Below, piece by piece: positions 61,477 to 64,000 of a stretch of DNA of 64,000 bases (positions are counted from its first letter, which is position 1; each line of letters starts with the position of its first letter). The notes under the pieces were generated by a model. The model made no database searches. It was not told the DNA's origin and saw only the letters and a program-made list of their open reading frames with translations. The stretch covers positions 1 to 64,000 of the forward strand of contig JAKLFY010000026.1 in NCBI GenBank assembly GCA_022710935.1. Reading direction: 5' to 3'. Source of the stretch: Verrucomicrobiota bacterium. Its GTDB lineage: Bacteria > Verrucomicrobiota > Verrucomicrobiia > Limisphaerales > J093. The position numbers and the translations under genes were made by a program.

Positions 61477-61675
61477 AGCCGAGCCAATCCGGGAGGTTCT
61501 GCTCACACCAGCGGCGGTATTCAGCCATGCTGTCGAACGAACGATAGCGGGCGTCGTCGAGCACCGGCTTGTAGGTGCGGACAAAGGCGTAGCGAAAGCG
61601 CTGTGCCAGGGGGCGCCGTGCCGCCGCTTCGAAGTCCGCCAGCCAGTCAGGCGGGATTTCATCCGCAACATTCAC
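61463..61675 (-). CDS. Small protein upstream of the nucleotidyltransferase, unknown
   Basis: This 70-aa protein (MNVADEIPPDWLADFEAAAR to DWLGYGRV) overlaps the nucleotidyltransferase start by 14 bp on the same strand. It is charged and helical with a Trp-rich pattern (YRSFDSMAEYRRWCEQNLPD). No family is recognised. Its position makes it the likely partner, antitoxin-like or adaptor, of the nucleotidyltransferase. Confidence 0.6.
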   Translation of the reverse strand: MNVADEIPPDWLADFEAAARRPLAQRFRYAFVRTYKPVLDDARYRSFDSMAEYRRWCEQNLPDWLGYGRV

Positions 61676-62264
61676 GGGCTCATGCTACGGACTGGATCGC
61701 TTTCCCGCAAGGGGGCGTCACACCGCTATGAAAACTCTCCTCCGATGGTCGCCCCTGGACTTGATGGGCCTCAAACAGCCTCCGGTCTGGGGGCAGTCCT
61801 CAAAAGAAGACCCGAAGGGAGTCCCGCACGTGTGGCACGTGGACGACATCGGCCACGACGCGGCCCACTGGAGAAAGAGCCTATGCCTGTTTGCGCAACA
61901 CGTCTTCAAGCAGAGTCTTCATTTCCACCTGGCTGCCGCGGAACGAAATGCCCGCCAGTCATGGCCGGCGGGTGACGATGATTGACGCCCGGGAGATCAC
62001 GGATTGAATCCGGCATTGCCCGGTCAGGTGGCACGGATTACCCTGGCGCCATGACGACGATTCCACTCAAGATGCCGAACAAATGAAGCCACGAGGCCGT
62101 CCACCCCGATCCGACGAGACCATGATCCGGCTGACACCGAAATCAGGCCCCAGATCAAACACCTCGTGGAGAGCGTCGGCATCACCGCCCCTGACCACAT
62201 TGCTTTCAACCGCAGCACCTATTTCAGCTTCCCCGAACACACTAGACTGTGAGCTGGCACATCT
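61676..62264. other. Intergenic region with possible gene remnants
   Basis: A plus-strand frame 61728-61985 (85 aa, MKTLLRWSPLDLMGLKQPPV) has no recognised similarity. A short segment reading IRPQIKHLVESVGITAPDHI then AFNRSTYFSFPEHTRL (about 62140-62250) looks protein-like but stands alone. Neither is a convincing gene. Confidence 0.4.
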
Positions 62265-63554
62265 ATGGTGAAATCCCACAACCCAAATCGACACTCAATT
62301 CGCAACGTGCGAATCGCCTCGTTCGCGGCAGCCCTCCTGGCCATTGGCGGCACCGCCTGGTCCGCCGAAACGTCCGCGCTCAAGGATGTCTTTAAAGACC
62401 ACTTCCTGGTGGGGACAGCCGTCAACCGCGCCATCACGATGGGCGCAGGGTTCCGCCGAAGCCCTGAGCAGGTGAAGCAGGACATCGCTCTGGTGAAGGC
62501 GCAGTTCAACCAGCTCGTTGCCGAGAACGAAATGAAATGGGCGCTCCTTCACCCGCGGCCGGGTGCGGACGGCTATGACTTCAGGGCTGCCGACGCCTTC
62601 GTGAGCTTCGGGCTGAGCAACACGATGGACCTGGCTGGGCATACGCTCGTCTGGCATTCGCAGACGCCCCACTGGGTGTTTGCCGGCACGAATCCGCCGC
62701 CGCCAGGAGTCACCAACGCCGCGCCCAACCCCTTCGCCAGCGCGAATGCGCCCGGGACAGACCAGTTCGACCGTGGGCGATTCGGTCGTGGATTTGGCGG
62801 CGGACCCTTCGGCCGCTACACGGGGCCGCGCGCATCGCGCGACGAACTGCTCGATCGGATGCGCGATCACATCCACACCGTCGTCGGTCGCTACAAGGGC
62901 AGGATCAGGGTTTGGGACGTTGTCAACGAGGCGCTCGCCGACGGCGGCACCGACATCCTGCGGGACTCGCTCTGGCTGGAAATCATCGGTCCGGACTTCA
63001 TCGCCAAGGCCTTCCACTACGCCCATGAAGCGGACCCCGCGGCGATCCTCCGCTACAACGACTACGGCCTGGAGAATCCGTCGAAACGCCGGAAGCTCAT
63101 CGCGCTGATCAGGTCGTTGCAGGAACAGAAGGTCCCGGTGCATGCGATCGGCTCTCAGGCCCACGTCAACGTCTCGACCACCTTCGAGACCATGGATCAG
63201 GCGCTGGCGGACATGGCGATGCTCGGCTTGCCCATTCACATCACGGAACTGGATGTCAACAGCGCAGAGGGCGGCCAACGCAGTTTGGGAGCGGACATCG
63301 CCGACAACGCCGCGACCACCCGGGGCGGCCTGGTGAGCGACGCCGACCGCAGATTGGCCGACGCCTACGCGGGCCTCTTCCGGGCCTTCCTCAAGCACGA
63401 TCAGCACGTCGAGATGGTCACGTTCTGGGGGCCGAACGACGCGAACTCCTGGCGCGCCAGCGGCAAACCGCTGCTTTTTGACGCCAACTCTCAGCCCAAG
63501 CCCGCCTTCCACGCCGTCATCGCGGAGGCGAAGAAGGCGCGCGCGAAGTGGTAG
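62265..63554 (+). CDS. GH10 endo-beta-1,4-xylanase, secreted
   Basis: This 429-aa protein has a signal region (VRIASFAAALLAIGGTAWSA, about 15-34). The GH10 barrel runs from FLVGTAVNRAITMGAG through FNQLVAENEMKWALLHPRPG, LAGHTLVWHSQTPHWVF, RIRVWDVVNEALADGG (acid/base E222), YNDYGLENPSKR, and PIHITELDVNS (nucleophile E328) to VEMVTFWGPNDANSWR. A Gly/Pro/Phe-rich insertion (about residues 140-190, for example NPPPPGVTNAAPNPF and GRFGRGFGGGPFGR) lies in the loop after HWVF. It is a surface loop of low complexity, unusual for this family. The enzyme hydrolyses xylan backbone. It is near, but not clearly co-transcribed with, the nucleotidyltransferase pair. Confidence 0.93.
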   Translation: MVKSHNPNRHSIRNVRIASFAAALLAIGGTAWSAETSALKDVFKDHFLVGTAVNRAITMGAGFRRSPEQVKQDIALVKAQFNQLVAENEMKWALLHPRPGADGYDFRAADAFVSFGLSNTMDLAGHTLVWHSQTPHWVFAGTNPPPPGVTNAAPNPFASANAPGTDQFDRGRFGRGFGGGPFGRYTGPRASRDELLDRMRDHIHTVVGRYKGRIRVWDVVNEALADGGTDILRDSLWLEIIGPDFIAKAFHYAHEADPAAILRYNDYGLENPSKRRKLIALIRSLQEQKVPVHAIGSQAHVNVSTTFETMDQALADMAMLGLPIHITELDVNSAEGGQRSLGADIADNAATTRGGLVSDADRRLADAYAGLFRAFLKHDQHVEMVTFWGPNDANSWRASGKPLLFDANSQPKPAFHAVIAEAKKARAKW

Positions 63555-63614
63555 GAGTGCTGCCGGATTCACGCCAACATCTTGCTCGACGCGTCCAACA
63601 AGGAGTCGCCAAGC

Positions 63615-63775
63615 CGCAGCGCGGCAAAGCCGTAACCAAAGCAACGGGTACTCTTGCACCGGCCGTGCCCACGAACGCCCTGGTCGCCGCGCTGCGCCGG
63701 CGCTGCTGCGCAGCGCTGGTGAATAGAAGCGCGGAAATCTTGCTGGAAATGCAAGACTGTGACCGATTGCAGTAC
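63615..63775 (-). repeat. 161-bp repeat R2, copy b (inverted)
   Basis: It begins CGCAGCGCGGCAAAGCC and ends CCGATTGCAGTAC, the reverse complement of copy a at 26818-26979. It lies 60 bp downstream of the xylanase stop. Confidence 0.8.
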
Positions 63776-64000
63776 GGGGCGGCTTAAGGCCAGCTCACAT
63801 CGATCCGGCACGACGAGGACGTGGCGAGTTCCGAATCAGAAGGCATGGAATCCAATAGCGGACTGGTGAAACCGAGACTCAGGCAGGTCTCTCCACCACT
63901 TTGCACTTCTGCCACACAACGACAGGCAGACCGAGGGCGCGATGCTGAGCTTTTACGCCACGAGCAGGTAGTCCCTTCCCTCGCGCCAGCCTTGGCGACG
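63776..64000. other. Window end, nothing recognised
   Basis: No gene or repeat was identified in the last 225 bp. Confidence 0.5.

Overview
The window looks like a high-GC chromosome segment of a Verrucomicrobiota bacterium (Limisphaerales/Pedosphaerales-like; inferred from content, not from a marker gene). Supporting signs are PEP-CTERM proteins, a verrucomicrobial prepilin-like protein, HzsA-related cytochromes, LamG-rich secreted proteins, an ECF sigma factor beside a Ser/Thr kinase, DUF2961/GH172 and many different glycoside hydrolases. No rRNA, tRNA, phage or CRISPR locus was seen.

Layout. 0-3.5 kb: the edge of a REP-associated tyrosine transposase (RAYT), an AraC scrap, a decayed Gfo/Idh/MocA oxidoreductase and a GH29 fucosidase. 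3.9-17.4 kb: a co-directional cluster of secreted proteins (unknown 590-aa protein, tail-fibre-like protein, giant ~2,700-aa LamG/coiled-coil protein, Ca-binding-repeat protein, PEP-CTERM protein), with two ATGA overlaps. 17.4-18.1 kb: repeats, one of which splits a DUF5615 toxin-like gene. 18-23 kb: GH2 enzyme divergent from a sugar isomerase/epimerase-like protein, then a GH36 scrap. 23-30 kb: HzsA-like cytochrome fused to a formylglycine-generating-enzyme-like domain, and an unknown large secreted protein. 30-39.2 kb: truncated sigma factor, PEP-CTERM remnant, CHAP-like protein, small cytochrome, DUF4038/apiosidase-like enzyme, second HzsA-like cytochrome and a complete RAYT element. 39-42.7 kb: GH32 enzyme and a repeat island. 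42.7-49 kb: two lipoproteins (NHL-type propeller; PhnD-PQQ fusion) convergent with a GntR-ABC-permease operon. 49-52.2 kb: kinase and ECF sigma factor. 52.7-64 kb: prepilin-like protein, M60 peptidase, decayed beta-helix protein, two GH172 proteins, a nucleotidyltransferase pair and a GH10 xylanase.

Function. The genes describe a plant/algal polysaccharide degrader: fucosidase, GH2, GH32, GH172, GH10 and apiosidase-like activities, all exported, with sugar isomerase and sensory genes. Fructan handling is suggested by one GH32 and two GH172 genes.

The most unusual content is repetitive. One palindromic family with CTA(G)-type ends and TTTCTCACC arms has two 240-bp copies plus several derivatives. 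One copy sits exactly in frame inside the prepilin gene, another splits a DUF5615 gene, and two supply stop codons to neighbouring genes. A second family is the RAYT terminal motif, found at the RAYT ends and as solo copies, one of which ends a sigma-factor gene before region 4. A 161-bp family occurs twice in opposite orientation. Several genes show deletions or frameshifts, so this stretch is either decaying quickly or, for some cases, carries assembly errors.
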